Shown here in pieces: positions 28,801-37,285 of a stretch of 64,000 nt of DNA. Source of the stretch: Sphingobacterium mizutaii (GTDB lineage Bacteria > Bacteroidota > Bacteroidia > Sphingobacteriales > Sphingobacteriaceae); assembly GCF_900187125.1 (NCBI RefSeq), contig NZ_LT906468.1, positions 2,108,001 to 2,172,000 on the forward strand, written 5' to 3'. Every line of letters starts with the position of its first letter. Within the stretch, counting starts at the first letter, position 1. Below the pieces are notes generated by a model. The model saw nothing but the letters and a program-made list of their open reading frames with translations, made no database searches and was not told the DNA's origin. The translations under genes were made by a program, and so were the position numbers.

Positions 28801-29037
28801 AGATTGAGGTTAAGGCCTATTCTAATGACCAGTTTGGCATTCGTAGCAGGTTTGATCCCGTTGATGTGGACTGTTGGACCATCAGCTATCGGTAACCATT
28901 CTATCAGTTTCAGTGCTGCGGGCGGTATGTTGTTCGGAGTGACCTTTGGTATTTTCATTATCCCAATGCTATTTGTGGTTTTCAAATCGCTGGACGAGAA
29001 GGTTCGTAATAAAATTAAAACGGAAGAAGAAGAATAG
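25879..29037 (+). CDS. RND multidrug efflux permease (HAE1/AcrB-like)
   Basis: Inner-membrane proton-driven efflux pump of 1052 residues, the usual length for AcrB/MexB-type (HAE1) members. The proton-relay aspartate pair appears in [12 protein letters not shown] (about residue 405), and the relay lysine in [13 protein letters not shown] near residue 950. [19 protein letters not shown] is the first membrane helix. Two repeated halves each have a large periplasmic loop. The outer-membrane channel gene begins 7 bases after the stop. Confidence 0.97.
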   Translation: MLKTFVSRPVLATVVSIILVILGLVGMKLLPVTRFPEIAPPSVVVSLSYPGATAETVASSVLLPIEEAINGVENMTYIRSTASNSGSGSVTVYFKTGTNPDVASVNVQTRISKAISSIPAEVNEAGITTMPRQSGVIMTINIFSNQKDSVYDETFLQAFAQINLMRPLLRVDGVAQVSRLGARDYAMRVWLNPEKLALYNLVPKDISDAIKDQNFEIAPGKFGETSDEAFETVIKHKGRFSQPEEFQNIVIKTNNDGSVLYLKDVARVEFGATNLNSDNKVDGKPGLTLNLTQTSGSNAHDIDVEVRKVLEEQRKYFPKGIDYDITYSVRDQIDQSIDQVKHTLFEAFILVFIIVFIFLQDFRSTLIPAIAIPVSLIGTFFFLQLFGFSLNVLTMFALVLAIGIVVDDAIVVVEAIHHKMHATGQKPRQATLSTMSEITGAILSITMVMAAVFLPVGFMEGPAGIFYRQFAYTLATAILISALNALTLSPALCALLLKAPQDEKEIGKKKNKFNTYKDKFFTAFNTSFDRFTDKYIIGVKKLIKNKKVAWAGLAVITAIGAFLMMKSPKSFIPTEDDGFVTFNIAMPAGASLSRTTEVLKKADSILRRHKDIEGMTSVSGYNALDASSSPAFAAGYITLVPHAERKHIKNIQDFMDTVRNDLSQLHEAKFTVFPRPTVQGFGDFAGIELVLQDRLGGDIRDFNVLADTFINQLNELPEIGNAYTSFKSTFPQYEVNIDVVKAKSLGVSINSLMSTIRLYFARVQASDFSRFGRQYRVYVQSDFDFRTDPESFSSIFVRNTEGKMVPINTIVTLKKIVGPETITRYNLYNAIVVNAEPAKGYSTGDAMAAIENFSKDKLPGNIGYEWTGMSLEESQSGSQTILIFALSILFVYFLLAAQYESYILPWAVLLSIPVGLIGVYATIGLAGLQNNIYVQVGLIMLIGLLAKNAILIVEFAVQEREKGMSIVDAAINGARLRLRPILMTSLAFVAGLIPLMWTVGPSAIGNHSISFSAAGGMLFGVTFGIFIIPMLFVVFKSLDEKVRNKIKTEEEE

Positions 29038-29044
29038 ATCATCA

Positions 29045-30511
29045 ATGAATAAGAAAATAATATTTAGAGTTTTAATCGGTTGTCTTTGTGCTGCATTCTT
29101 TATGGTGCAGGGCTGTAAGGTAGGGCAGAAATACCAACAACCAGACTTAAACTTGCCTGAAAAATTCAGGGGCGATACCCTGGCATATTTCGGGGATACG
29201 TCAAGTATCAGCCAGATCTCATGGAAAGAGTTTTTCCATGACCCTACCTTAAAGGATCTGATTGACTCTGCATTGAGCAATAACTATGATATGCAAACGG
29301 CATTGAAAAACATAGAAATAGCAAACAAGTGGATGCGTCAGAACAGATTTAACTATCTACCTGAAGTGGATGCAACCATTGCCGGCGTCAATAAACAATA
29401 CCGATCCAAGCATTTTGGTTCTGGACCTTCCACTAGATGGTATGAGTTCAATGACAAAAAGGCCCCTGAGAACATGTTTACTTATACCTCTCAATTCGGT
29501 ACAGAAATAGGCTTTAGTTGGGAAATTGACATTTGGGGAAAGATTAGCAATGCAAAAGATCAATTGGTGGCAGAATACCTCAATACCCAAGAGGCAAAGA
29601 ATGCTATCCAGACTAATTTGATTGCCAGTGTGGCAAAAGGCTATTTTAACTTATTGATGTTGGATGCTAAAATCGAAGTTGCCAAACGGAACGTATTATT
29701 GAATGATAGCACGCTACAGATGATCAAACTGCAATATGATGCAGGTGAAAATACTGCCTTAGCGATTCAACAGACCGAGTCCCAGCGTTTGATCGCTGCT
29801 TCCTTGGTGCCTGAATTGGAAAAAGAGATCGTCCTACAAGAAAATGCCCTTCGGATTCTTGTTGGTGAGATGCCAGATTCAGTTTCAAGAGGAACCAGTT
29901 TTGAACACCTTTTTGCTGAAAATAAAGATATTTCCCTTGGTTCACCTGTTGATATCATCAGGAATAGACCTGATGTCAGAGGAGCAGAGTTAGGCTTAAT
30001 TGCAGCAAATGCCAATGCCAATATCCAACAAGCTATGCGTTATCCAACCTTATCCCTTGAAGGAGTGTTTGGTGTTAACTCTAGTTTGCCTAAGAACTGG
30101 TTTTCTATCCCTGGATCATTATTAGGGGGTATTGGGGGAAGTTTAACTGCTCCAATCTTCAAGAACAGAAAATTAAAAACCGAATGGGAGGTTGCTAAGA
30201 TTGAGCGTGATAAGGCTGAAATTGAATTCCAGAAGACCGTATTAGAAGCAGTTTCGGAAGTTTCAGATGTAGTCGTAACGGTAGAAAAATTAAGAGAACA
30301 ATTAGAATTTGCAAGACTAAGGGTGGAAAACTCTGAAAAGGCAGTAAAAAATGCAGGATTATTATTCAAGAGTGGTTATGCTACTTATTTGGAGGTTATC
30401 ACTGCACAAGGCAATGCACTTGATTCAGATTTGGCATTGGTCGAATTACGTCAAGAACACCTAGAGTCCTATGTTGATCTATACAGGTCATTAGGCGGTG
30501 GTTGGAGATAA
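29045..30511 (+). CDS. outer-membrane efflux lipoprotein (TolC/NodT-like)
   Basis: Outer-membrane channel completing the tripartite pump. The start was set at 29045 (MNKKIIFRVLIGC), giving 488 residues with a signal peptide and lipobox cysteine near residue 24 (VQGC) followed by KVGQKYQQPDL, typical of NodT-family channels. An upstream in-frame start inside the pump gene would bury the signal peptide. Two repeated coiled-coil halves are seen, with conserved turns such as RPDVRGAELGL. Confidence 0.95.
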   Translation: MNKKIIFRVLIGCLCAAFFMVQGCKVGQKYQQPDLNLPEKFRGDTLAYFGDTSSISQISWKEFFHDPTLKDLIDSALSNNYDMQTALKNIEIANKWMRQNRFNYLPEVDATIAGVNKQYRSKHFGSGPSTRWYEFNDKKAPENMFTYTSQFGTEIGFSWEIDIWGKISNAKDQLVAEYLNTQEAKNAIQTNLIASVAKGYFNLLMLDAKIEVAKRNVLLNDSTLQMIKLQYDAGENTALAIQQTESQRLIAASLVPELEKEIVLQENALRILVGEMPDSVSRGTSFEHLFAENKDISLGSPVDIIRNRPDVRGAELGLIAANANANIQQAMRYPTLSLEGVFGVNSSLPKNWFSIPGSLLGGIGGSLTAPIFKNRKLKTEWEVAKIERDKAEIEFQKTVLEAVSEVSDVVVTVEKLREQLEFARLRVENSEKAVKNAGLLFKSGYATYLEVITAQGNALDSDLALVELRQEHLESYVDLYRSLGGGWR

Positions 30512-30599
30512 AACCACATATTAAACAAGCTTCACAGTATCATTATGATACATTTCCATCGTTCTTAGCTTTCCGATTAAAAGCCAAGAACACCAAAAG

Positions 30600-30640
30600 A
30601 ATGGGTTGGGTTTCTCTGAAATTCCGACCCATTTGCTTTT
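30600..30640 (+). terminator. possible terminator of the RND operon
   Basis: AATGGGT / ACCCATT arms (30600-30606, 30627-30633), followed by TGCTTTTT. The 20-base loop is large, so this is tentative. Confidence 0.4.
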
Positions 30641-30789
30641 TAAAGGAATAATTAAATTCATTACCGATTTTCAATACCCCAATTTGATTGAATAACCTTG
30701 ATTCTACCACCTAAATAGTATATTTGAATACCGACCGGCAATTTTTTCGCATGAAAAACATTATTAATTATTAACCGGATATTCTTCAA

Positions 30790-31530
30790 ATGGAGAAGTA
30801 TTTTGTTTTCTTGGTTTTAGCGCTGATTACAGAGATTATAGGAACTGTATCTGGCTTTGGCTCATCTATTCTTTTCGTCCCGACTGCCTCCTTGTTTTTT
30901 GATTTTAAGGCTGTATTGGGGATTACTGCAGTGTTCCATGTCTTTAGCAACCTCTCCAAGATCACTTTGTTCCGCAAAGGGATCAATAAGGATATCGCTA
31001 TAAAACTTGGCATTCCCGCCGTGTTGTTTGTGATCCTTGGAGCTATGTTAACTAATTACGTTCCTGTTAAGGAAATGGAATTAGGAATGAACCTCCTCAT
31101 TGCCAGTCTTGCCGTATTCCTGCTTTTCCGATTCGATAAGCCATTGAAACAAACCAATCAGAACCTATACTTAGGCGGGGTTATTTCTGGCTTTTTTGCA
31201 GGTCTTGTAGGCACTGGTGGAGCTATCAGGGGAATTACACTTGCTGCCTTCAATCTGCCAAAGGATATCTTTATTGCTACTTCAGCCTTGATTGATCTAG
31301 GCGTTGATTTCAGTAGAGCAATCATATACGTATCCCAAGGTTATTTTCCATCAGAATATATCAAGCTCATTCCTTTCCTGATCCTTGTAAGTGTTTTGGG
31401 AAGTTATTTGGGTAAAGTAATCCTGAAATATACCTCAGAAAGGGTCTTCAAATACATTGTTTTAGCTGTAGTCATTTTAACCTCTGTCTTCCAGTTTATC
31501 AACTATTTCACCACCGCTGCTTCTTCTTAA
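30790..31530 (+). CDS. TauE/SafE family sulfite exporter-like membrane protein
   Basis: Integral membrane protein of 246 residues with seven to eight hydrophobic helices, resembling the TauE/SafE (DUF81) family of putative anion or sulfonate exporters. GTVSGFGSSILFVP (about 17-30) and the repeated GLVGTGGAIRGI (about 142) are the paired glycine-rich motifs of the family. Substrate unknown. It overlaps the end of the convergent gene by four bases. Confidence 0.85.
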   Translation: MEKYFVFLVLALITEIIGTVSGFGSSILFVPTASLFFDFKAVLGITAVFHVFSNLSKITLFRKGINKDIAIKLGIPAVLFVILGAMLTNYVPVKEMELGMNLLIASLAVFLLFRFDKPLKQTNQNLYLGGVISGFFAGLVGTGGAIRGITLAAFNLPKDIFIATSALIDLGVDFSRAIIYVSQGYFPSEYIKLIPFLILVSVLGSYLGKVILKYTSERVFKYIVLAVVILTSVFQFINYFTTAASS

Positions 31531-31985
31531 AACCTAAAGTTTGGGCGATTGGTGAAGGGAGAGAAGGACCAAGGAATGGAGCTTAAAATGATTAGACTGA
31601 TCCAAATATATCTTTTCCATAAATAAGTAAAACCATTGCTTCCAATCTTTTTCTTTACAAGGTTGTTCACGATATTGATCATGAATACAGCCAAAGTCAT
31701 CATGGTCATATGCTCCAATCCGAAGAATCTGAGTTGCCTGGTTTTGACCCCAATTGAAATATCATTCCAAAAGGCAGTAACGATGGGGCTGTTCAGGTAT
31801 AAAATCCAACCAATTAGGAATTGTATATTATAAATCGAGGTCAATCTAAGTAAGATCTGATAATCTTTCAAACTAAAAGTCTTGTTATTTCTATGGTTGA
31901 TAAAAATCCAGGCGATTTGAAATAGAAGCGCAAATAAAACAAGCCAACGGAAATAGGAGTGAAGGATTAGAAGATAATGGTACAC
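31527..31985 (-). CDS. conserved four-helix membrane protein of unknown function
   Basis: A 152-residue membrane protein with four hydrophobic helices and histidines placed near helix ends (LLILHSYFRWL, FFGLEHMTMM), a pattern seen in small cytochrome-b-like or haem-associated membrane proteins of Bacteroidota. I do not recognise a named family, and haem binding is speculation. Its 3' end overlaps the TauE/SafE gene by four bases in convergent orientation. Confidence 0.7.
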   Translation of the reverse strand: MYHYLLILHSYFRWLVLFALLFQIAWIFINHRNNKTFSLKDYQILLRLTSIYNIQFLIGWILYLNSPIVTAFWNDISIGVKTRQLRFFGLEHMTMMTLAVFMINIVNNLVKKKIGSNGFTYLWKRYIWISLIILSSIPWSFSPFTNRPNFRF

Positions 31986-32069
31986 AGATAATGAATATGT
32001 AAAATGATGCTAAAATTACATACGATTAATTAAATTCGTGTCGTTTTTACATTGGAAAAATCTATTTAA

Positions 32070-32585
32070 ATGAAGAAATTGACTTTAATATTAGGATTCA
32101 GCCTAGTGATGCTGCTTTCAGCATTCCAAACACAGAGTTTTGCCCAAACAAAAAAAGCCAATCCAGAATTGGATTCCTTAGCAAAACCTTATCATCCTGA
32201 GGCGGATGCTCAAAAAGATATAGATAGTTTAGTCGTATTGGCTAAAAAGGAAAACAAGAATATTATCATTCAAGCTGGTGGTAACTGGTGTATTTGGTGT
32301 CTACGGTTCAACAATTTTATCCATCAAAACAGCAAAATAGCCAATTTGCTAAAAGATAACTTCGTGTATTACCACCTGAATTTTTCTCCTGAAAATAAAA
32401 ATGAGGTAGTATTCAATAAATACGCAGCTGGTAAAGGAGAGGAATATGGCTTTCCATTTTTTATTGTCATGGATAGTAATGGTCAAGTATTGTTCACACG
32501 AGAAAGCGGTAGCCTGGAATCCGGAAAAGGCTATGATGAAACCAAAGTCATGACATTCTTTAATGAATGGCTTCCAAAGAAATAA
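32070..32585 (+). CDS. secreted thioredoxin-fold protein
   Basis: Exported thioredoxin-like protein of 171 residues. A signal peptide is cut after SFAQ (about residue 26), and the redox motif CIWC is at residues 74-77 within GGNWCIWCLRF. The remainder follows a thioredoxin fold (FPFFIVMDSNGQVLFTRESGS). The CxWC spacing resembles Thioredoxin_7/DUF255-like proteins rather than the WCGPC type. Probably a periplasmic disulfide reductase or oxidase; partner unknown. Monocistronic. Confidence 0.88.
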   Translation: MKKLTLILGFSLVMLLSAFQTQSFAQTKKANPELDSLAKPYHPEADAQKDIDSLVVLAKKENKNIIIQAGGNWCIWCLRFNNFIHQNSKIANLLKDNFVYYHLNFSPENKNEVVFNKYAAGKGEEYGFPFFIVMDSNGQVLFTRESGSLESGKGYDETKVMTFFNEWLPKK

Positions 32586-32605
32586 GAATTTTAAACAATA
32601 GAAAA

Positions 32606-32640
32606 AGAGCTATAATTTTGGAATTATAGCTCTTTTTTTT
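32606..32640 (+). terminator. intrinsic terminator of the thioredoxin-like gene
   Basis: Perfect 12-bp arms AGAGCTATAATT / AATTATAGCTCT (32606-32617, 32622-32633) with loop TTGG, followed by a run of T. Confidence 0.9.
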
Positions 32641-32725
32641 ACCCAAACCTGGGCGTAACAACTTCTAATCTTGCTGAATACAAGAAATAAAAGTCCTATC
32701 TAAATAGTTGTTATATGGTTTTGAT

Positions 32726-33145
32726 TTACATTAGTGGCTTTAAATTATTTTGCTGATAGTATTCAATTTTATATTGAAACATTTCAGCCATCCTTGCGCC
32801 TTGCCATTTTGCTCTTTCCGCTTTTTCTCCTTCGTAAAGGCTGTCAACGGTCCGTGAGAACATACCGACCCATTGGTCGAAATGTCTCTTTTCTACTGGC
32901 ATCTTTGCATGGGGTGGGAATGGACTTCCATAATAGGTATGTTCTTCCAAAAGAACAGTTTGCCAGAATCTGTACATTTTTTCCAGATGCTCCGGCCAAC
33001 GATCTTGAATGATCCCGTTAAAAATAGGTCCCAACAATTCATTCTCTCTTATTTGGTCATAAAATTTATTGACCAAGACTTTGATATCCTCAATATTCTG
33101 AATATCATGTTTTGTACTTTCCATGCTTAAATTCCTTTTAATCAT
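32726..33145 (-). CDS. group III truncated haemoglobin
   Basis: Small haem protein of 139 residues; the real start may be the second ATG at 33124 (MESTKHDI), giving 132. The family pattern is clear: KFYDQIRENELLGPIF, then FWQTVLLEE, then YGSPFPPHAKMPVEKRHFDQW, where the histidine before FDQW is the likely proximal haem ligand. Truncated haemoglobins of this type handle oxygen or detoxify nitric oxide or peroxide. It is directly downstream of an Rrf2 regulator with three cysteines, likely cotranscribed. Confidence 0.9.
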   Translation of the reverse strand: MIKRNLSMESTKHDIQNIEDIKVLVNKFYDQIRENELLGPIFNGIIQDRWPEHLEKMYRFWQTVLLEEHTYYGSPFPPHAKMPVEKRHFDQWVGMFSRTVDSLYEGEKAERAKWQGARMAEMFQYKIEYYQQNNLKPLM

Positions 33146-33171
33146 TGGCCATCTGGCCCATGTTTCCTGAG

Positions 33172-33606
33172 TTACCTCATTAAGATACTTTCGCCAGAAA
33201 TAATGCCTACTGCCAATTCATATACAGTAGTTTTTTCCAGCATGTTCTTTAGATCGGTCCTGATCTTCACGAAACTATTGTGCATCGGACAAGGTTTCAA
33301 AGCATTGCATTCTTTTAATCCTAATCCACAGCCCATGAAGATTTGATCCCCGTCCACCGCCTTCACAATTTGTGATAGACTGGTATTATGGATTTGATTT
33401 TGGTCCATTTCAAAACCTCCAAATGGTCCCTTAATCGAATGTAGGATCTGATGCTTCGTCAATAACCCTAAAACCTTAGCAGTGAAGGCTTCTGGGGTAC
33501 CCGTATGTTCAGCTACCGCCGTAATCTTTACGCGGTTTCCATCTAATGATTGCGTGGCAATATAAATGATCGCCTTTATTCCGTGTTCACAAGCTTTTGA
33601 AAACAT
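33172..33606 (-). CDS. Rrf2-family transcriptional regulator, probable Fe-S sensor
   Basis: Winged-helix regulator of 144 residues (ATG at 33606, begins MFSKACEHGIKA, the normal Rrf2 start; a TTG two codons upstream is less likely). Three cysteines (about 93, 100, 106, pattern C-x6-C-x5-C, within MGCGLGLKECNALKPCP) lie where IscR, NsrR and RsrR bind an iron-sulfur cluster. The neighbouring truncated haemoglobin suggests an NO-responsive, NsrR-like regulator that controls its own operon. That role is inferred. Confidence 0.88.
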   Translation of the reverse strand: MFSKACEHGIKAIIYIATQSLDGNRVKITAVAEHTGTPEAFTAKVLGLLTKHQILHSIKGPFGGFEMDQNQIHNTSLSQIVKAVDGDQIFMGCGLGLKECNALKPCPMHNSFVKIRTDLKNMLEKTTVYELAVGIISGESILMR

Positions 33607-33967
33607 AATCAATACCTAAAGTTCAAAGATAAGCAGTATTTTTAATTAAAGAGTATTTTGTCTTAAATAAGGACTGATATTACAATAGTTTGATATTGTA
33701 ACTATCCATAAATTCTTCCTAATCTCTTGAATAATAATTGAAATAGGGCATGTTTTGCTCTTTTTATATTATTTGTATATACCGCAATTATTTATTTAAT
33801 TAGTTTCACTTATTGTATTAGGACGCTAAAAAATGGGTCCAAATTATAAATCGAACTACTTTATGGAAGCAAATTACGGACCATCTAAAAATCCCTTTTC
33901 TTCCAATTCCAGAATCACTGGGTGAAGACCAGCTCGCTACTTTTGGTGCTTATAGAGAATATGAAAA
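33607..33967. other. intergenic region with orphan coding tail
   Basis: The left half is AT-rich, non-coding, and should hold the rrf2 promoter (minus strand). The right part (33822-33971) holds a coding-like stretch without start codon, described separately. Confidence 0.5.
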
Positions 33968-33971
33968 ATGA
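33822..33971 (+). pseudogene. orphan C-terminal coding tail before the GMC gene
   Basis: An open stretch of 49 codons, from just after a TAG at 33819 to a TGA at 33969-33971. It has a strongly protein-like end: LWKQITDHLKIPFLPIPES then LGEDQLATFGAYREYEK. No ATG, GTG or TTG occurs in it. A short ATG ORF (33833) exists in the neighbouring frame, so one extra base could separate a start from this tail. The TGA overlaps the ATG of the GMC gene (ATGA, 33968-33971), the usual sign of translational coupling. Most likely the end of a small gene broken by a frameshift, or one using a non-standard start. I do not recognise the family. Confidence 0.45.
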
Positions 33972-35683
33972 ACGCAATGAAAAAAAATATCCCTGCTGAG
34001 CATAACTTCGATGCGATTGTCATCGGTTCAGGCATTTCTGGGGGCTGGGCGGCAAAGGAACTCTGTGAGGGAAATTTGAAGACCTTGCTTCTAGAAAGAG
34101 GTAGAGATGTAAAGCATATTGTGGATTATCCAACTGCAAATAAAGACCCTTGGGAATTTCCCCATGCCGGCGAACTCAGTCATGCTTTTCGAAAAGAGAA
34201 CCCAATTGCGAGTAGGGCAGCAGGAATTGGAGAAAGCAATCAGCATTTCTTTACCAAGGATGCCGAACAAGTTTATATTCAAGAGAAACCATTTGATTGG
34301 ATCCGAGGTTATCAAGTCGGGGGTAAATCTTTGATATGGGGTCGGGCTTGCCAGCGGTGGAGTCACTATGAATTTACTGGACCTGAAAGGATGAAGTATG
34401 GGATGAATTGGCCGATTGGTTATGATGATGTAGCCGATTGGTACAGTTATGTAGAACGATATATTGGGGTATGTGGCTCAAATGATCATTTAGCCGCTAT
34501 GCCTGATGGAGAATTCCTGCCGCCATTTGAATTTAATAAGGTGGAAAGTCATGTCCGTGAAGCCATCCTCAAACATTATAAAAATCGATACATGGTCCAT
34601 GCCCGTTGGGCCCATTTGACAGAAGCAAAGGAAATCCACAAACAACAGGGCAGGGTCAGTTGTAAAGCTCGGAATGCCTGTATGAGTGGTTGTCCATTTG
34701 GAGGCTATTTTAGTTCAGTTTCCTCCACGATTCCATGGGCACAAAGAACAGGAAATCTGACCCTTAAACCGAATAGCTTGGTGAAGGAAATTATATATGA
34801 TGAACAAACGAAAAAAGCTGCTGGCGTCCGCGTCCTGGATACCCAATCGAATGAGGAAACCATATATTACGCAAGGATCATATTCTTGAATGCTTCAACC
34901 TTAAATTCCAACCTGATCCTTTTGAATTCCAAATCAGAACGATTTCCTAATGGTTTAGGGAATGATCATGAGCTTTTGGGTAAGTACATAGGTTTCCATA
35001 ATTATAGGGGTTCTGTTTCCGGTGATATGCCGGGATTTACGGAAGATTATTATTTCGGTAGAAATCCATCAGAGAATATCTTGGCAAACTATGTGAATCT
35101 AGATAAGCAAGATCGACCTTTTGTTGGCGGATATACCACCTTTATAGCTGCTAGAAGGCATAGGGGCATAGTGGACAAGAATATTCCGGAAATTGGTGCT
35201 GCATTTAAAGATAATTTGAGTTTGGCAGGTCCCTGGTTCGTCTATATGTATATGCAGGGAGAGACTATTATGAAAGAATCAAACCAAGTGAGTTTATCCC
35301 CAACTGCAAAGGACAAATATGGGATGCCGCAACTGATTACTTCAGTGGATTACGATGAAAATGATGAGAAGATGCTCGAAGACTTTTTGACCCAGAGTTC
35401 TGAAATGCTAAAAATAGCCGGTTGTGAAAATATCAAAGCTGTGGATAATAAGATTGCACCTGGATTGGATATCCACGAAATGGGAGGGGTTAGAATGGGA
35501 ACAGATCCCCAGAATTCCATGTTAAATAAATGGAATCAAATCCATTCATGTCCAAATGTATTTGTTACGGATGGAGCCTGTATGACCAGTACAGGAAATC
35601 AAAGTCCATCTATCCTGTATATGGCATTGACGGCACGTGCATGTAAATATGCTATTGAAGAAATGAAAAAAGGAAACCTTTAA
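33968..35683 (+). CDS. GMC-family FAD-dependent oxidoreductase
   Basis: Glucose-methanol-choline oxidoreductase of 571 residues, probably oxidising a sugar or polyol hydroxyl with FAD. The FAD-binding motif VIGSGISGGWAAKEL is near residues 18-32. CMSGCPFGGYFSS (about 238) is a cysteine pair common in Bacteroidota members. The C-terminal ending VTDGACMTSTGNQSPSILYMALTARA, which contains the conserved active-site Asn, is also typical. A second ATG four codons later (33980) is an alternative start. No twin-arginine signal or cytochrome partner is adjacent. Confidence 0.92.
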   Translation: MNAMKKNIPAEHNFDAIVIGSGISGGWAAKELCEGNLKTLLLERGRDVKHIVDYPTANKDPWEFPHAGELSHAFRKENPIASRAAGIGESNQHFFTKDAEQVYIQEKPFDWIRGYQVGGKSLIWGRACQRWSHYEFTGPERMKYGMNWPIGYDDVADWYSYVERYIGVCGSNDHLAAMPDGEFLPPFEFNKVESHVREAILKHYKNRYMVHARWAHLTEAKEIHKQQGRVSCKARNACMSGCPFGGYFSSVSSTIPWAQRTGNLTLKPNSLVKEIIYDEQTKKAAGVRVLDTQSNEETIYYARIIFLNASTLNSNLILLNSKSERFPNGLGNDHELLGKYIGFHNYRGSVSGDMPGFTEDYYFGRNPSENILANYVNLDKQDRPFVGGYTTFIAARRHRGIVDKNIPEIGAAFKDNLSLAGPWFVYMYMQGETIMKESNQVSLSPTAKDKYGMPQLITSVDYDENDEKMLEDFLTQSSEMLKIAGCENIKAVDNKIAPGLDIHEMGGVRMGTDPQNSMLNKWNQIHSCPNVFVTDGACMTSTGNQSPSILYMALTARACKYAIEEMKKGNL

Positions 35684-35735
35684 AGAGTAGACTAATGCGA
35701 AAGTGATTTTTGAAACTGATTGATAAAAAGCAGGA

Positions 35736-35757
35736 AGAGCAGCAATTAAGCTGCTCT
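35736..35757. terminator. bidirectional terminator between GMC and serine hydrolase genes
   Basis: Arms AGAGCAGC / GCTGCTCT with an AATTAA loop, in the gap between the convergent genes ending at 35683 and 35781. Confidence 0.7.
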
Positions 35758-35780
35758 ATTTGTATTGATTATTTATATCA

Positions 35781-36677
35781 TTAATCCATTGCAGGAAAAG
35801 GAGTATAATCTTCCTCGTAATGGTTCCAGATGATATTGGCTATCTTTCTAGTTAGGACCTCCGCCTCATTGCTCTTGGTCCAGCTTCTATCTTTGTTATT
35901 ATTGCTGAAGAAGGAGAATACAAAATCTCCATGTGGGGCATTCACTAAGACCACCTCTGAACGCACTTCATCCAAAGAGCCTGTCTTGCCAATCCAACTG
36001 ACTTGAGCAGGAAATTGGGATAATGCTCGCTCATTGTAGAATTGGTTTTTCAGGAATCTGTACATCTTATCCGAATGTGCAGGAGAAACTACTTTACCAT
36101 TTCGGATCATTTCATATAAGGTTGCCATTTCCCGGGGCGTAGTCTGTCCCCAGCCATATTTCTTCCAGATTTCTTCACGTCCCGGCGTCCTAGAGTTTAC
36201 CTTTGTATTTGGAAGGCCCAACTGATCTAATATGGGATTTATGCTTTGACCACCGCCAGCGAGTTCTTGACACCAGATAGAGGTCACATTATCACTATAG
36301 CTGAGCATTAATCCGATCAAGGTCGCTAAATCCGTTTCGGTACTGTCCTTGAAAAATTGCATGAGTCCAGAACCTCCATAAGCCCGAGAATCACGGTATA
36401 AAAATTCCTGGTCCAATCTTAATTCCCCATCATTAATTTTTTGGAAAACCCCAACCAGTATCGGAACCTTTACTACACTTGCGGTAGGGAAGGTGCTGTC
36501 TGCATTGATGTTAACAATTTTATTGTGCTTTAGGTGCTTGACATAGATTCCAATATCACCTTGAAAACCTGCTATGGCTTGGTTTATTTTTTCAGTAAGT
36601 TTTTTGTCTATTTTCTGGGCTTGAGCTTGGCAAATAATGGTTAAAAAAATAATGCAAAGACTGAATAGTTTTTTCAT
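35781..36677 (-). CDS. class A beta-lactamase-like serine hydrolase lacking Glu166
   Basis: Secreted protein of 298 residues (signal peptide cut near AQAQ, about residue 20) with the penicillin-recognising fold. The nucleophile motif SVVK is at 67-70, SDN at 128-130 and KTG at 231-233. True class A beta-lactamases also need Glu166 and Asn170 (ExxLN) on the omega loop. Aligning the region between SDN and TTPREMA places Thr and Glu there (NSRTPGREEI), so the deacylating glutamate seems absent. It may be a peptidoglycan-acting or other serine hydrolase, or a poor beta-lactamase. Many genomes would call it a class A beta-lactamase; resistance should not be assumed. Confidence 0.8.
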   Translation of the reverse strand: MKKLFSLCIIFLTIICQAQAQKIDKKLTEKINQAIAGFQGDIGIYVKHLKHNKIVNINADSTFPTASVVKVPILVGVFQKINDGELRLDQEFLYRDSRAYGGSGLMQFFKDSTETDLATLIGLMLSYSDNVTSIWCQELAGGGQSINPILDQLGLPNTKVNSRTPGREEIWKKYGWGQTTPREMATLYEMIRNGKVVSPAHSDKMYRFLKNQFYNERALSQFPAQVSWIGKTGSLDEVRSEVVLVNAPHGDFVFSFFSNNNKDRSWTKSNEAEVLTRKIANIIWNHYEEDYTPFPAMD

Positions 36678-36728
36678 GGATTAGAATTAAATTAGTTGAG
36701 CTTCGAATTTAAGGATTAATAAAATACT

Positions 36729-37274
36729 ATGGAATTATTTATGGTTGTTGTCGGTGGAAAACCCGAAGGAAGATTTACAGAACAGCACGATGTATTCTTT
36801 GGCATTGCTGATGAATTGAAAGAATTAGTGCCCAGTATGTATGAGTTTTGGCCGGCACTAGAGGGAAGGATGCATATTGACTCTTGGCGCAAGGTTGGAA
36901 AGGTTGATGGATACAAGATTCAAATCATTGAGAAAACTGAACTGAACCCTATTAATTCCAAAAAATTATATTTTGTCAATCTAGGTGGCTATAAGCCCAA
37001 TGACATGGAAGAATACCATTACAAGCAGTTGGTCGTGGCTGCTAATCTAGCTGAAGCGACAAAGATTGCAAAGGACACTGTTTTTTGGAAACATCATGAA
37101 TCCTCACATATTGATGATAAATATGGAATTGATGTGGATGATATTTATGAAGTGGTGGATTTACTCAACCCTACATTCAAAGAAAAATACCATATCCTAA
37201 TCCAAGAAGCATTCAATATGCCTGAAGATACACTTGAAGTAGGATATTTAAAGATCAGTAAATTAGTAGGGTAG
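36729..37274 (+). CDS. DUF1543 domain protein
   Basis: A cytoplasmic protein of 181 residues resembling DUF1543. It begins MELFMVVVGGKPEGRFTEQHD and contains DVFFGIADELKELVPSM, YFVNLGGYKPNDMEEYHYKQ and VAANLAEATKIAKDTVFWKH. The second half repeats the fold of the first, as in the family. No function is known. Convergent with the next gene, 11-base gap. Confidence 0.8.
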   Translation: MELFMVVVGGKPEGRFTEQHDVFFGIADELKELVPSMYEFWPALEGRMHIDSWRKVGKVDGYKIQIIEKTELNPINSKKLYFVNLGGYKPNDMEEYHYKQLVVAANLAEATKIAKDTVFWKHHESSHIDDKYGIDVDDIYEVVDLLNPTFKEKYHILIQEAFNMPEDTLEVGYLKISKLVG

Positions 37275-37285
37275 AAGATTAATAA

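Noticed and set aside
28946..29044. Upstream start for the efflux outer-membrane gene
   Set aside because: It would overlap the pump gene by about 90 bases and bury the signal peptide and lipobox.
35781..36677. Calling the gene a functional class A beta-lactamase and a resistance gene
   Set aside because: Glu166 and Asn170 equivalents appear missing, so resistance cannot be claimed from sequence.
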